From Thermophilibacter gallinarum (lineage in GTDB: Bacteria > Actinomycetota > Coriobacteriia > Coriobacteriales > Atopobiaceae): a stretch of 64,000 nt of DNA. The first letter of the stretch is position 1. The number at the start of each line of letters is the position of its first letter. The position numbers and the translations under genes are program-made. Below, piece by piece: positions 37,893-47,474 of this stretch. Location of the stretch: the NCBI RefSeq assembly GCF_014982725.1, contig NZ_JADCJZ010000002.1:556106-620105 (forward strand), written 5' to 3'. Under the pieces are notes generated by a model. The model saw nothing but the letters and a program-made list of their open reading frames with translations. It searched no databases and was not told the origin of the DNA.

Positions 37893-39077
37893 CTACGCCA
37901 TCAGCCCCGCGACCGCGTCGCGCGCGGCACCCAGCTGCTCGTCCCCCGGAATCCAGTTGACGGCGAGCGTGTCGACGGGCATCCGGAACCCCGCGGCCTC
38001 GAGCTCGGCCGCGACGTTCTTGGGCCCCATCGGCGCCCAGCCGTAGCTGCCGAACGCCAGGCCGACACGGTTGTCGTTCTTGGGCGAGAGACCCTTCATG
38101 TACGTGAGGAAGCCGGCGACGGTCGGCAGCATCTGGCTGTTGAGCGTCGGCGAGCCCACGCACACGTACTTGCAGTCCATGAACACGTCCATCACGTTGG
38201 AGATGTGGTTCTCCTTGAGGTCCATGAGCTGCGCGGGCACGCCGGCGGCCAGGAAGCCGTCGACCAGCGAGCGGGCGATCTTCTCGGTGGAGTGCCACAT
38301 GGAGTCGTAGACCACCAGCGCGCGCTCCTGGACCTCGCCGGACACGAAGCCCTCGTACGCGGCGAGGATGTCCTCGACGTGGCTGCGCCAGATGATGCCG
38401 TGCGCCGGGCAGATCAGCTCGAGCGCGTCCGGCCCGAGCCCGCGCACCGCCTTGACGGCAGCGGCCGCCTGCGCACGGTAAGGCTGCACGATGTTGGCGT
38501 AGTACTTGTGCGCCTGGTGCATGACCTCGCACATGTCGTTCTCGTCATCGAAGCGCGCCGAGCTGGCAAAGTGCTGGCCGAACGCGTCGTTGGAGAAGAG
38601 AATCTTGTCGTAGGCGTCGTAGGTGACCATGTTGTCAGGCCAGTGGACCATCGGCGTCTGGACAAAGGCCAGCGTACGCCTGCCGATGCACAGGGTGTCG
38701 CCGGTCTTGACGCCGTTGTAGCCCAGGTCGCCAAAGTGCGCGGTCATGTTCTTCACGCCCTGCGGCGCGGAGCAGTAGATCTGGCAGTCGGGCGCGAGGC
38801 GCTTGATCGTGGGGGTGTTGCCGGAGTGGTCCATCTCCACGTGGTTGGCGATGAGCACGTCGATCTTGGACGGGTCGATCACCGAGGAGATGCGCTCGAG
38901 CAGCTCGTCGGTGAAGGTGACCTTGGCCGTGTCGATCAGCGTGACCTTCTCGTCCAGGATGAGGTAGGCGTTGTAGGTGATGCCGGCCTCGGTGGTGTAG
39001 CCGTGGAACTCGCGCGCGTTCCAGTCGAGCGCGCCGACCCAGTAGACGTCCGGCTTGATCTGAACAGCGGAGAGCAT
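37893..39077 (-). CDS. Flavodiiron protein (oxygen/NO reductase, FprA-like)
   Basis: The 394-residue protein has an N-terminal metallo-beta-lactamase-like di-iron domain (ANHVEMDHSGN with the H-x-E-x-D-H ligands, TPMVHWPDNMVTYD, CPAHGIIWR) and a C-terminal flavodoxin domain (VVYDSMWHSTEKIARSL, GSPTLNSQMLP, FGSYGWAP). Such proteins reduce oxygen to water or NO to nitrous oxide in anaerobes. GAGGAGG precedes the ATG at 39077. No rubredoxin gene is next to it. Confidence 0.95.
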   Translation of the reverse strand: MLSAVQIKPDVYWVGALDWNAREFHGYTTEAGITYNAYLILDEKVTLIDTAKVTFTDELLERISSVIDPSKIDVLIANHVEMDHSGNTPTIKRLAPDCQIYCSAPQGVKNMTAHFGDLGYNGVKTGDTLCIGRRTLAFVQTPMVHWPDNMVTYDAYDKILFSNDAFGQHFASSARFDDENDMCEVMHQAHKYYANIVQPYRAQAAAAVKAVRGLGPDALELICPAHGIIWRSHVEDILAAYEGFVSGEVQERALVVYDSMWHSTEKIARSLVDGFLAAGVPAQLMDLKENHISNVMDVFMDCKYVCVGSPTLNSQMLPTVAGFLTYMKGLSPKNDNRVGLAFGSYGWAPMGPKNVAAELEAAGFRMPVDTLAVNWIPGDEQLGAARDAVAGLMA

Positions 39078-39186
39078 GGTTTCCTCCTCGGTTGGAAGTG
39101 ATAGCCGCATAGCAGCATTTTACCCCGCCCATGGCGAGAAAAACGGGCGGCCGGCGCGAAACCGACCGCCCGCGTGGGGGTCACGA

Positions 39187-39219
39187 TGATTCAAAAGGGG
39201 TCTGTCCCCTTTTGAATCA
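39187..39219. repeat. AAAAGGGG palindrome, second copy
   Basis: TGATTCAAAAGGGG and its exact complement around TCTGT. It is the same palindrome as 19559-19589. The stop codon of the EF-G-like gene (TGA, 39217-39219) is formed by its outer edge. Confidence 0.9.
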
Positions 39220-41292
39220 CTTCTCGCCGGCGGCGCGGCGGGCGGCGTACTCCTCGGCCAGCTTCTGCTGGATGTCGTGCGGGACCTGCTCGTAGCCGCT
39301 GACCTCGAGCTCGAACTCGCCGGTGCCGCGCGAGAGCGAGCGCAGGCGGGTGGCGTAGTCGGTGACCTCGGCGTACGGGATGGTGGCCACGACCGTGGTC
39401 TCGCCGGCGGCGGCGCCGGTGCCGGCCTCCATGCCCTCGACGCGACCGCGGGAGGCGGAGACGTCGCCCATCACGGAGCCGGCGTAGCTCTCCGGCACGG
39501 TGATGCGCAGGTGCGCCATGGGCTCGAGCAGCACGGGCTCGGCCTGCGCGACGGCCTTCTGGAAGCCGATGCGCGCGGCGGTCTTGAACGCCATCTCGTT
39601 GGAGTCGACCGGGTGGTAGGAGCCCTCGTAGACGGCGACCTTGACGTCGATCATCGGGTAGCCCGCGAGCACGCCCTCGCGCATGGTCTCCTGGACGCCC
39701 TTGTCGATGGCCGGGATGAAGCCGCGCGGGATGTGGCCGCCCACGACCTCGTCCGCGAACTCGTAGCCGGCGCCCGGGTTGGGCTCGATGCGCAGCCAGC
39801 AGTCGCCGTACTGGCCGGCGCCGCCGGTCTGCTTCTTGTGGCGGCCCTGGGCGGATGCCACGCGGCGGATGGTCTCGCGATACGGGATCTTGAGCGCCAC
39901 GGTGTGGGCGGTGATGCCCGCGCGGTCCTCAAGACGGTCGAGAAGGACGCTGACCTGCGCCTCGCCGATAGCGGAGATGACGGTCTGGCCGGTGTCCTCG
40001 TCGCGCTCCACCTTGAGGGTGGGGTCGGCGTCCGCGCTCTTCTCGAGGAAGGCGTAGAGCTTGCCCTCGGTGCCGCGCGCGTCGGGCTCGATGGCGATGC
40101 GGTAGAGCGAGTTGGGGAAGCGGAACTCGGCGGCCTCGACCTTGCCGGTCACGGACAGCGTGTCACCGGTCATGGCCTCGAGCTTGGGCACCACGACGAT
40201 GTCGCCCGCGGCGGCGGACTGCACGTCGGTGGTCTCGCGGCCGCACATCTGGTAGAGGTGGCCCAGGCGCTCGGTCTTGCGCGTGCGCGCGTTGGTGAGC
40301 TCGATGCCCGGCGTGATGGTGCCGGCCAGGACCTTGAGGAAGGACAGGCGGCCGTTCTGCGGGTCGTTGAGGGACTTGAACGCAAAGACCACGGGGCGCT
40401 CGTCATCCTCTGAGATGTCAAGCTGCTCGCCGTTGACCAGCGGGATGCGGCCGAAGTCGGCCATCGTGGGGAACCAGGCCACGGCGGCGTCCATGAAGGA
40501 GATGACGCCCTCCTCGCGCACGCAGCTACCGGAGAAGACCGGGACAAAGACGCGCTCGCGGATGGCCTTGGCGAGAAGCCCCTCGAGCTCGTCCTGGGTG
40601 ACCTCCTCGCCCTCGAGGTACTTCATCATGACCTCGTCGTCCGCCTCGACCACGAGCTCGGTGAGCTGCGCGCGGGCGGCCTCGGCGGCGTCGGCGTACT
40701 CGGCGGGGACGTCCTCGACGATCGGCTTGCCGTTCTCGAGGTGGCGCGCCTTCATGTGGACGACGTCGATGATGCCGGAGAAGGCCTCGCCGGAGCCCAT
40801 CGGGATGGTGACGGCGCCGAGGTTGGTGCCGAAACGCTCCTGCAGCGCGGCCATGGCCACGTCGAAGTCCGCGTCGGGGCGGTCAAGACGGTTGATGAAC
40901 AGCGCGCGGGCGAGGCTGAGCTCCTCGGCCGCATACCACAGGCGGGTGGTGATGGTGCCCGGGCCCGAGGCGGCGTCCACGACGAAGACGGCCGTCTCGC
41001 ACGCGCTCATGGCGGCGTAGGCGTCACCGACGAAGTCGGGGTAGCACGGGGCGTCGAGCACGTTCAGGCGCGTACCCTCCCAGATGATCGGTGCGATGGC
41101 GGTGGAGATGGAGAACCCGCGCTCCCCCTCCTCGCCGTCATAGTCCAGCGTGGGCTTGGTGCCGGCGTGGCCGCCGAGACGGGTGGTACGCCCCGTCAGG
41201 TGAAGCATGGCCTCGGCCAGCATGGTCTTGCCCACGCCGCCTTGGCCCACAAGGACCACGTTCTTGACCTTCTCCGTTCCCTTTGCAGCCAT
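39217..41292 (-). CDS. EF-G-like translational GTPase (FusA2 type)
   Basis: 691 residues with a full EF-G domain order. The G1 motif is QGGVGKTMLAEA, the switch RGFSIS, G3 LDAPCYPDF and G4 INRLDRPDAD (NRLD in place of NKxD). EF-G2/FusA-like paralogues share this shifted GTPase set; they bind ribosomes but their task is unclear. Domain IV has HIPRGFIPAIDKGVQE. The start at 41292 has GGAGG upstream. It is not in a ribosomal protein operon, which supports a paralogue rather than the main EF-G. Confidence 0.9.
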   Translation of the reverse strand: MAAKGTEKVKNVVLVGQGGVGKTMLAEAMLHLTGRTTRLGGHAGTKPTLDYDGEEGERGFSISTAIAPIIWEGTRLNVLDAPCYPDFVGDAYAAMSACETAVFVVDAASGPGTITTRLWYAAEELSLARALFINRLDRPDADFDVAMAALQERFGTNLGAVTIPMGSGEAFSGIIDVVHMKARHLENGKPIVEDVPAEYADAAEAARAQLTELVVEADDEVMMKYLEGEEVTQDELEGLLAKAIRERVFVPVFSGSCVREEGVISFMDAAVAWFPTMADFGRIPLVNGEQLDISEDDERPVVFAFKSLNDPQNGRLSFLKVLAGTITPGIELTNARTRKTERLGHLYQMCGRETTDVQSAAAGDIVVVPKLEAMTGDTLSVTGKVEAAEFRFPNSLYRIAIEPDARGTEGKLYAFLEKSADADPTLKVERDEDTGQTVISAIGEAQVSVLLDRLEDRAGITAHTVALKIPYRETIRRVASAQGRHKKQTGGAGQYGDCWLRIEPNPGAGYEFADEVVGGHIPRGFIPAIDKGVQETMREGVLAGYPMIDVKVAVYEGSYHPVDSNEMAFKTAARIGFQKAVAQAEPVLLEPMAHLRITVPESYAGSVMGDVSASRGRVEGMEAGTGAAAGETTVVATIPYAEVTDYATRLRSLSRGTGEFELEVSGYEQVPHDIQQKLAEEYAARRAAGEK

Positions 41293-41463
41293 GATGCCTC
41301 CCTTGGACGGGGTGTGTGCACGATGCACTCACCTTACCCACGAGGGCGCGTCGCGTTGCGCACATATCGGGCAGCGGGCGAGAAGAACGGTGGCGGCGGA
41401 TGGCGAAGGGGCGGCCCCGCTGCTGGAGCCGCCCCTGTCAGGTCGGTAGGTTCGCGCCTGCGA

Positions 41464-44400
41464 CTACTCGCGCGTCAGGCGCCTGCGGAGGACGACCCCG
41501 CCCGCAACGACGGCAGCGCCGAGAAGGGCGAGCGTCGGTGCGTGGGCAAACGAGTCGTCACCCGTCCGGGGGATGGTGTCCTTCGGATCATCCGGCGTGG
41601 TGCCGCCCTGGTCACCGCCCTGTTCGCCGTCGTCGGGCGCGGCGGTGTACGTGTTAGCGAACGAGAGCTCGATGGCGGAGTTCTTGTGGCGGGAACCGGA
41701 CACCGTGGACTCCTTGTCGAAGCCGTCGCCGTCCGTCGCGCTCGTCGTCACGGTGACCACGCCGTCGCCGTCGACCGTCGCCTCGATGGTCAGCGTGTAG
41801 ACGGTGTCGTCGTAGGCGACCCCGTCAATCGGGTCGTCCGCGGGACGCACCTCGGAGACCGTGTAGGTGTACGTGCCGACGTTGCCCTCCGTGAACACGA
41901 TGTTCTTGCCGGCCGTCAGGTCGTTCGTGGCCCTGACGCCGTCGCTGAGGCCGGAGAACTCGATCGGCAGCACGTCATTCTCGTCCTTGAGGCCGAGAAG
42001 GGCCGCGGAGGCCGTGTCCTTGGGCTGGACGTTGATGGTGAACGTCTCACCCGGCTTCATGTCGCGACCCGTGAAGATCTTGGAGATGTCGACGCCGACC
42101 GCCTGGTCATAGTCGACCGATCCGCCCCAGAAGGTGTTGGTGAACTCGACGGTGGCGGGATCGCTGGCGATGGTGCCCGTCGAGGCCAGGCCGTCCCCAG
42201 TCTTGCTGGAACCGGCGTCCGGGGAGACGCTCTGGTCGTAGTAGTCCGTCGCGGCCTCGGTCACCGTGTAGGTGGTGTCGGCGGGCAGGCCCTTGATGGT
42301 GATGCGGTCACCGTTCTTGATCGTGAACGAGTTCTCGGTCGTGTCGGCGGAGAAGGTGAACTGCTGGGTCGTCGGGATGCTGCCATCGGCGTGCGTTGTC
42401 TCGGCCTCGAAGGTGCCCGAAATCGGGCCGTTAGCGTCGGTAAGCTCGAGCGTGAACTCAAAGACGGCGTCAGCAGGCGCACCCGTTCCGGTGACCTTCT
42501 TCTCCACGGTGAGCGAGCTCAGCTTCCTGTTGGTCACGTGGATGGTCACGTCACCGGAGAAGATGCCGTTCAGACTCTGGTCGCCCAGCTCCTTCTTGTA
42601 ATCCTTGCTTCCGTGGTCCCAGCACTGCGTCACGTCGAGGCGCGACCAGCCAGCGTCGGCGGTATAGGTGGCGTCGCTGTTGTCGGAGGGCTGATAGGTC
42701 AGCGCATTTTCGTCGTTCTTGTCCTGATATTGGAAGTGCAGCTCGCCGCCACTGCCGTTCCAGGCCGTCGACGCCCCCTCATAGGTCGTCGCGGTCTGCG
42801 GCTGCGCCTTCACCTCGTGCAGCGTGGCGTCAATCTGGTCGTCGGCCGCGAAGCTGCGCAAGCTGTAGACAAGGTCGCCGATGCCCGTCTCCACGGTCAC
42901 GTTGTCGCCAGCCTTACCCGCGTCCACGTGCACGCCGTCGTCGTCGACGATCACGCGAATGGACGTGCCCTCGTTCACGTATCCACTGAGCGCCTCTTCG
43001 ACCAGCACGTACTCGCCCTTGTCGAGCAAAGACTTGCCGTTGTAGGTATTCGACGTGATGTTGAGCGTCCCGTTAGCGTCAGTAGTGCCCGAGAAGCACC
43101 TGCGCTCGTCGGCATCGTAGACACCGTTGCCGTTCTCGTCATCATACATGTTGAACGTGACGCCCTGAATGGGGTTGCCCGTCGCCTCGTCGGTCTTGAC
43201 CAGCGTCAGCTCGTTCTTGATGTTGGGGATGGAGAGCGTCACCGAGAACATGCGGTCGAAGCCCTGGCCGGCGTCTGGGTCGACCTCGACAATCGTGCTC
43301 GCGACGGTCAGGTCGTCGAACGAGGTCGCGTCGGACCAGTAGTACTTGACGGCGTACTGGGGCTCGCCCGTACCCTGACCATTCTCGATCATGTACTCGT
43401 AGGTGGTGACGTCGCCGGGCAGGTCCTCGATGGTGGTCTGGTACGCGCCACCCGAGCCGAGCACGAAGGCGTAGCCCGAGGCCTTCGCTGCGCTCACGAT
43501 GGCATCCTTGTTGGTGTCGACGTCATCGATCGCGGTCGTGGCGACGTTCCAGCCGTTGAAGGCGTCGCCCGTCACGGCATAGTGCGCGCCGTCGTTTATC
43601 TTGGTCACCACGGCAAACATCAGGCCGTCGGCAGGATCGTAGGTTGCGCCGCCGCCAACAGACGAGATCGTCGTGGTCGCCGTGGCAGTCACGTGTGCCT
43701 GCGAGTAGGCGCCCGTGTCCCACTGGTTGCTCGAGAGCAGAACGCCGTCTCCGGTGCCGTCGCCGTTGATCTTGGAGAAGCGCAGCTTCACCACACCCGG
43801 GTTGCGATACCCGATGGTCGTATTGCCCTCGGTTTCCTCGAGAATCCAGTACCCACTGCGCTCACCCATCTGCTCGAGCGTGATGGGGATCTCCTGGCCA
43901 GCGTCGTTCCTGTAGGTGAAAATCATCTCGCCATTCGCGTTGGTGACGCCAGAGACGGAAGCCGCACTCGCAGCGGGCTGGTAGCTGGAGTCAGCCTCAG
44001 TCAGCGTGAACTCGACGCCCGGGAGCTCGTCGCCGTACTGGTCGACCTTGACGACGCCGGACTCCGGGATGTTCACGAGGTTGTACTTGAGATACATGTT
44101 GGAGTCGGTGTTGCCGCGCTCGAGATAGAAGAAGTCAAGGGTGTGGTAGGTGTTGTCGTCGAAGGTATCGCCGTTGAGAGCAAAGAGGCTCTTCAGCGTG
44201 TTCTGAGAGTAGACGGTATCACCGTTATCCCACTGATAGTTCCCGTTCGTGTCCTCGTACACGACCACGTTGCCCGTGGCGAAGTTGATCTCGATCGACG
44301 TGGCGTCGTGGATGCCGCCGAGGTCGCCCACGAGCACGCCGTCGATGAAGATCCAGACGTCATCGTCGCCGGAGAAGTTGTAGGTGACCTCCCGCTGCCC

Positions 44401-45243
44401 CGCCGTGCCGTCCGGCGCGTTGTGCCCGCCGTACTGCTGGACGAAGCGAGTGGACATATGCACGCCGAAGTAGTGGTTGATGATCTCGCTCGTCGACGTG
44501 ATGCCGTCCTTCTGGGTGATGCCTCCGTCGGAGTTATCGTCAAACACCTCGGCGCCGGTGTTGAACGGGAAGAACTGGCCGTCAGGAGAGCTGCCCGTAT
44601 GCGCGACGCCCCACGTGTCGTACAGCACGAAGCTGCCGCTCTCGCCATTGACGTTGAACTGGGCGAAGTTCTCCTGGCTGTTGTAGTAGTAATAGCCCTC
44701 GTCGTCGACCTGCAGCAGGCCCTTGACGTCCGTGTATGCGGCCTTGCCGTCAACGCTCGCGCTATTGAAGAGATAGTCAAGCGGCGCGCTGCCGAACGTC
44801 TGGCTCATAACGGGATAGCCGTCTTCGTCCAGGCCGCTGGCGACGATGCCCGTGCGGGGGTGAGCCGACTTGGTCCACTGATTCACATTGCCAGTGTTGG
44901 CGGCAAACGGGTCTTCGCTCTCGCCCATGCTCTTGCCAAACTTGAGCGTGTGGCCGGCGTTGATGCCCTGGTCGGCCTGATCGTCGGTGTAGTCCACGTT
45001 ATCCGGTTCGATCTGCCCGGTGATCCAGTAGTCGAACAGGTTGATCGTGGTGCCACGGGGGCTCACGCCGGTGACCGTGTGCTCGGACAGAGCCGCCCAC
45101 GCGACGGACGTCACGCCCAGGACGGCGACAAACGCCACGAGCACGCCGGCGAGCACGATCGCCGCTCGCGAGCCATTCAGTCGGGCACGCGCTCTTCCAC
45201 CAGAAGAGCGCCTCGTCAGGAGATTGCGCATCAACAGCCTCAC
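41464..45243 (-). CDS. Large sortase-anchored adhesin with fibro-slime and pilin-type domains
   Basis: 1259 residues. A long signal peptide (AAIVLAGVLVAFVAVLGVTSVAWA) is followed by a fibro-slime-type domain (DDDVWIFIDGVLVGDLGGIHDATSIEI), SpaA/Cna-B repeats (VVKVDQYGDELPGVEFTL; LTLVKTDEATGNPIQGVTF), DUF5979- and FctA-like pilin isopeptide domains (SLTVEKKVTGTGAPADAVFEF; GVDISKIFTGRDMKPGETF), and a C-terminal sorting signal: IPRTGDD, hydrophobic helix, RRRLTRE. The motif is IPRTG rather than LPxTG. Start is ambiguous between GTG 45243 and ATG 45231, each with a Gly-rich ribosome site. No sortase lies in the window. Confidence 0.9.
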   Translation of the reverse strand: MRLLMRNLLTRRSSGGRARARLNGSRAAIVLAGVLVAFVAVLGVTSVAWAALSEHTVTGVSPRGTTINLFDYWITGQIEPDNVDYTDDQADQGINAGHTLKFGKSMGESEDPFAANTGNVNQWTKSAHPRTGIVASGLDEDGYPVMSQTFGSAPLDYLFNSASVDGKAAYTDVKGLLQVDDEGYYYYNSQENFAQFNVNGESGSFVLYDTWGVAHTGSSPDGQFFPFNTGAEVFDDNSDGGITQKDGITSTSEIINHYFGVHMSTRFVQQYGGHNAPDGTAGQREVTYNFSGDDDVWIFIDGVLVGDLGGIHDATSIEINFATGNVVVYEDTNGNYQWDNGDTVYSQNTLKSLFALNGDTFDDNTYHTLDFFYLERGNTDSNMYLKYNLVNIPESGVVKVDQYGDELPGVEFTLTEADSSYQPAASAASVSGVTNANGEMIFTYRNDAGQEIPITLEQMGERSGYWILEETEGNTTIGYRNPGVVKLRFSKINGDGTGDGVLLSSNQWDTGAYSQAHVTATATTTISSVGGGATYDPADGLMFAVVTKINDGAHYAVTGDAFNGWNVATTAIDDVDTNKDAIVSAAKASGYAFVLGSGGAYQTTIEDLPGDVTTYEYMIENGQGTGEPQYAVKYYWSDATSFDDLTVASTIVEVDPDAGQGFDRMFSVTLSIPNIKNELTLVKTDEATGNPIQGVTFNMYDDENGNGVYDADERRCFSGTTDANGTLNITSNTYNGKSLLDKGEYVLVEEALSGYVNEGTSIRVIVDDDGVHVDAGKAGDNVTVETGIGDLVYSLRSFAADDQIDATLHEVKAQPQTATTYEGASTAWNGSGGELHFQYQDKNDENALTYQPSDNSDATYTADAGWSRLDVTQCWDHGSKDYKKELGDQSLNGIFSGDVTIHVTNRKLSSLTVEKKVTGTGAPADAVFEFTLELTDANGPISGTFEAETTHADGSIPTTQQFTFSADTTENSFTIKNGDRITIKGLPADTTYTVTEAATDYYDQSVSPDAGSSKTGDGLASTGTIASDPATVEFTNTFWGGSVDYDQAVGVDISKIFTGRDMKPGETFTINVQPKDTASAALLGLKDENDVLPIEFSGLSDGVRATNDLTAGKNIVFTEGNVGTYTYTVSEVRPADDPIDGVAYDDTVYTLTIEATVDGDGVVTVTTSATDGDGFDKESTVSGSRHKNSAIELSFANTYTAAPDDGEQGGDQGGTTPDDPKDTIPRTGDDSFAHAPTLALLGAAVVAGGVVLRRRLTRE

Positions 45244-45371
45244 CTTCGACTCCGAGCCCCCTGCTGCGTTTCAAGTTGGATAAGTCTGGGGCAACATGCA
45301 AACCTTAACAGAAAAGTTTGGCAACCTGTGGAGTCTTTTCAGGTTCGGCCCGAGGTGGCGGTGCGGCGCGG

Positions 45372-45722
45372 CTACGCCAGCGCCTCGGCGATCGCGGCGA
45401 CGAGGGCGTCGTGCTCGGCCACCACGTCGTCCACCAGCGCGCGCGCCGCGGGCCAGTCGCCGCCGCGGATGAGCTCGCACTGGCGCGCCGTCAACTCGTA
45501 GAGCCTCGTCATGGAGAGGTTGCCGCTCACGCCCTTGAGCGCGTGCGCCGCCTCGAGCGCCGCGTCCGCGTCGTCCTTCTCGGCCGCCGCCGCCAGGCGC
45601 GCGCAGTTCTCGTCCGCCGCGAACTTGCCCAGCAGCCGCCCGAGCAGCGCCTCGCTGCCCATCAGCCGCGCCAGCGCGTCCGCCGTGTCCAGGCCGGCCG
45701 CGTTCAGAACCTCAAGCCTCAT
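45372..45722 (-). CDS. HPt phosphotransfer protein
   Basis: The 116-residue all-helical protein has the HPt motif AAHALKGVSGNLSM with the phosphorylatable His, and TARQCELIR further on. It passes phosphate between receiver domains. Its start overlaps the REC-HD-GYP stop by 4 bp, and it is the last gene of the five-gene signalling operon. Both hybrid kinases and the HD-GYP protein have receiver domains it could serve. Confidence 0.88.
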   Translation of the reverse strand: MRLEVLNAAGLDTADALARLMGSEALLGRLLGKFAADENCARLAAAAEKDDADAALEAAHALKGVSGNLSMTRLYELTARQCELIRGGDWPAARALVDDVVAEHDALVAAIAEALA

Positions 45723-46810
45723 CTCTGCTCCTCCTCGCCGGCGCCCTCGTAGAGGCGCGCGATCGCGGGCTCAATCTCCAGGAAGCACTCGAGCAGGCGC
45801 GGGTTGAACGTCCCGCACTCCCCCTCGCAGATCATCCGCAGTGACTCCTCGCGCGTGAAGGCCGCCTTGTACACGCGCTTGTTCGTCAGCGCGTCGTAGA
45901 CGTCGGCCAGGCCCACCACCTGCGCCCAGGCGCTGTTCTCGTCGCCGACCAGGCCGTCGGGGTAGCCGCGGCCGTCCCAGCGCTCGTGGTGGTGGCGCGC
46001 GATGTCCACGGCGTAGCGGTACGCGCCCAGCGAGCGCATCTGCGGGATGCGCGCCAGCAGGTCGGCGCCCTGCGTCGTGTGCGTCTTCATGACCTCGAAC
46101 TCCTCGGCCGTGAGCCGGCCGGGCTTGCACAGGATCGCGTCCGGGATGGCGATCTTGCCCACGTCGTGCATGATCGAGGCCAGCGCGATGTCGTCCACGT
46201 CCTCCTCCGAGAGCCCCTCGCCGAAGGGCGTCTCCAGAAGGATCGTCCGCGTGATGTCGTGGATGCGGCGGACGTGCAGGCCGCTCTCGCCGTCGCGGAA
46301 CTCGATCGCGGTGGAGAGCGACTCGATCATGCCCCGGTTGAGCTCGATGATCCGCTCGGCGCGCTCGAGCAGCTGCACGCGCTGGTCCTCCACCGTAAGC
46401 GAGAGACGCTTCCTCGCCTCGAAGAGCTCCACCACCGCAAGCACCCGTCGTGTGACCACGTACGGCACGATCGGCTTGCCGATGAAGTCCATGACGCCCA
46501 GCTCGTAGGCCTCCCGCATCACGTCGTCGCCGCGCTCGGCGGTGATGAGGAACACCGGGGTGCGCCGCAGGAAGCCCGTGGGCTCCAGGCGGCGCAGCAC
46601 CTCGAGGCCATCCACGTGCGGCATCATGACGTCGAGAAGAACCGCGGCGTAGCCGCCCGGCGCCGCGAGCAGCGCGTCGAGGGCCTCCTGGCCGTCGGCC
46701 GCCTCCTCGATCTCAAACTCGTCCTCGAAGAGGTTGGCCAGGATCAGCCGGTTGATCTCCTCGTCGTCGACGATGAGCATGCGTCCGCGCCTCTCGGCAT
46801 CAGACATCAA
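45719..46810 (-). CDS. REC-HD-GYP response regulator (c-di-GMP phosphodiesterase)
   Basis: The 363-residue protein has an N-terminal receiver (RMLIVDDEEINRL, VLLDVMMPHVDG with the Asp, TAERGDD) and an HD-GYP domain (SIMHDVGKIAIPD, RHHHERWDGRGYPDG). HD-GYP enzymes hydrolyse cyclic di-GMP to pGpG or GMP. Phosphorylation of the receiver should control it. Its start lies 11 bp inside the GGDEF gene, so synthesis and breakdown of the messenger are encoded back to back. Confidence 0.95.
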   Translation of the reverse strand: MMSDAERRGRMLIVDDEEINRLILANLFEDEFEIEEAADGQEALDALLAAPGGYAAVLLDVMMPHVDGLEVLRRLEPTGFLRRTPVFLITAERGDDVMREAYELGVMDFIGKPIVPYVVTRRVLAVVELFEARKRLSLTVEDQRVQLLERAERIIELNRGMIESLSTAIEFRDGESGLHVRRIHDITRTILLETPFGEGLSEEDVDDIALASIMHDVGKIAIPDAILCKPGRLTAEEFEVMKTHTTQGADLLARIPQMRSLGAYRYAVDIARHHHERWDGRGYPDGLVGDENSAWAQVVGLADVYDALTNKRVYKAAFTREESLRMICEGECGTFNPRLLECFLEIEPAIARLYEGAGEEEQR

Positions 46811-47474
46811 AGCTCGCCTCCCTTGCGCCCGTGCGCCGCTCGCCGGCGGCCGGGCAGATCGGCTCCTCGTACGCGACCGTCACGTGACGGTCGCGCCCGG
46901 AGCGCTTGGCCTCGTAGAGCGCCGCGTCGGCCTGGCGCAGCGCCGCGTCGTAGGTCGCCGCGCGGCCGTCGATCACGAGGGCGCCCACGCTGCAGGTGAC
47001 CGGGCGGCCGACGTGGGCCAGCCCCGCCTCGCGCGTGGCCTCGCGCAGCGCGGCGACCTTCTCGCCTATCGTGGCCGGGTCCACGAGCCCCTCGGCGAAC
47101 ACCATGAACTCGTCGCCGCCGAAGCGCCCCACGATGTCGCCGGCACGGAAGCCCCTGCTCAGGGCCTCGCCCACGGCGCGCAGGATCTCGTCTCCCTCGG
47201 CGTGGCCGAACTCGTCGTTCACGTCCTTGAAGCGGTCGATGTCCACGAGCAGCAGCGTCCCGCGCAGGCGCGTGCCCCGCCGGCCAAAGAGGTCGCTCAC
47301 CAGCGAGACGAGCGCCCCCTTGTTGTAGACGCCGCACAGCGCGTCGCGCTCCGAGACCGCCCGGAAGCGCTCCAGCTCGGCCGCCCAGCGCCTCCGCAGC
47401 GCGACCAGCGCCACGGCGGCGGCGCCCGCCGCGGACCAGCCCACGACGGCCGCGACCTGCCACGCGTTCGTCAT
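46800..47474 (-). CDS. Membrane-anchored GGDEF diguanylate cyclase
   Basis: The 224-residue protein has one N-terminal membrane helix (WQVAAVVGWSAAGAAAVALVAL) and a GGDEF domain with intact catalytic GGDEF (VGRFGGDEFMVFAEG). RAGD lies five residues upstream and matches the RxxD inhibitory site, so product inhibition is expected. It makes cyclic di-GMP from GTP. It lacks a sensor or receiver of its own. It overlaps hybrid kinase B by 4 bp. Confidence 0.93.
   Translation of the reverse strand: MTNAWQVAAVVGWSAAGAAAVALVALRRRWAAELERFRAVSERDALCGVYNKGALVSLVSDLFGRRGTRLRGTLLLVDIDRFKDVNDEFGHAEGDEILRAVGEALSRGFRAGDIVGRFGGDEFMVFAEGLVDPATIGEKVAALREATREAGLAHVGRPVTCSVGALVIDGRAATYDAALRQADAALYEAKRSGRDRHVTVAYEEPICPAAGERRTGAREASFDV

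Noticed and set aside
40741-45501. A 1586-codon plus-strand frame opposite the large adhesin
   Set aside because: No family motifs; it spans the EF-G-like gene start, an intergenic gap and the adhesin, so it is a shadow.
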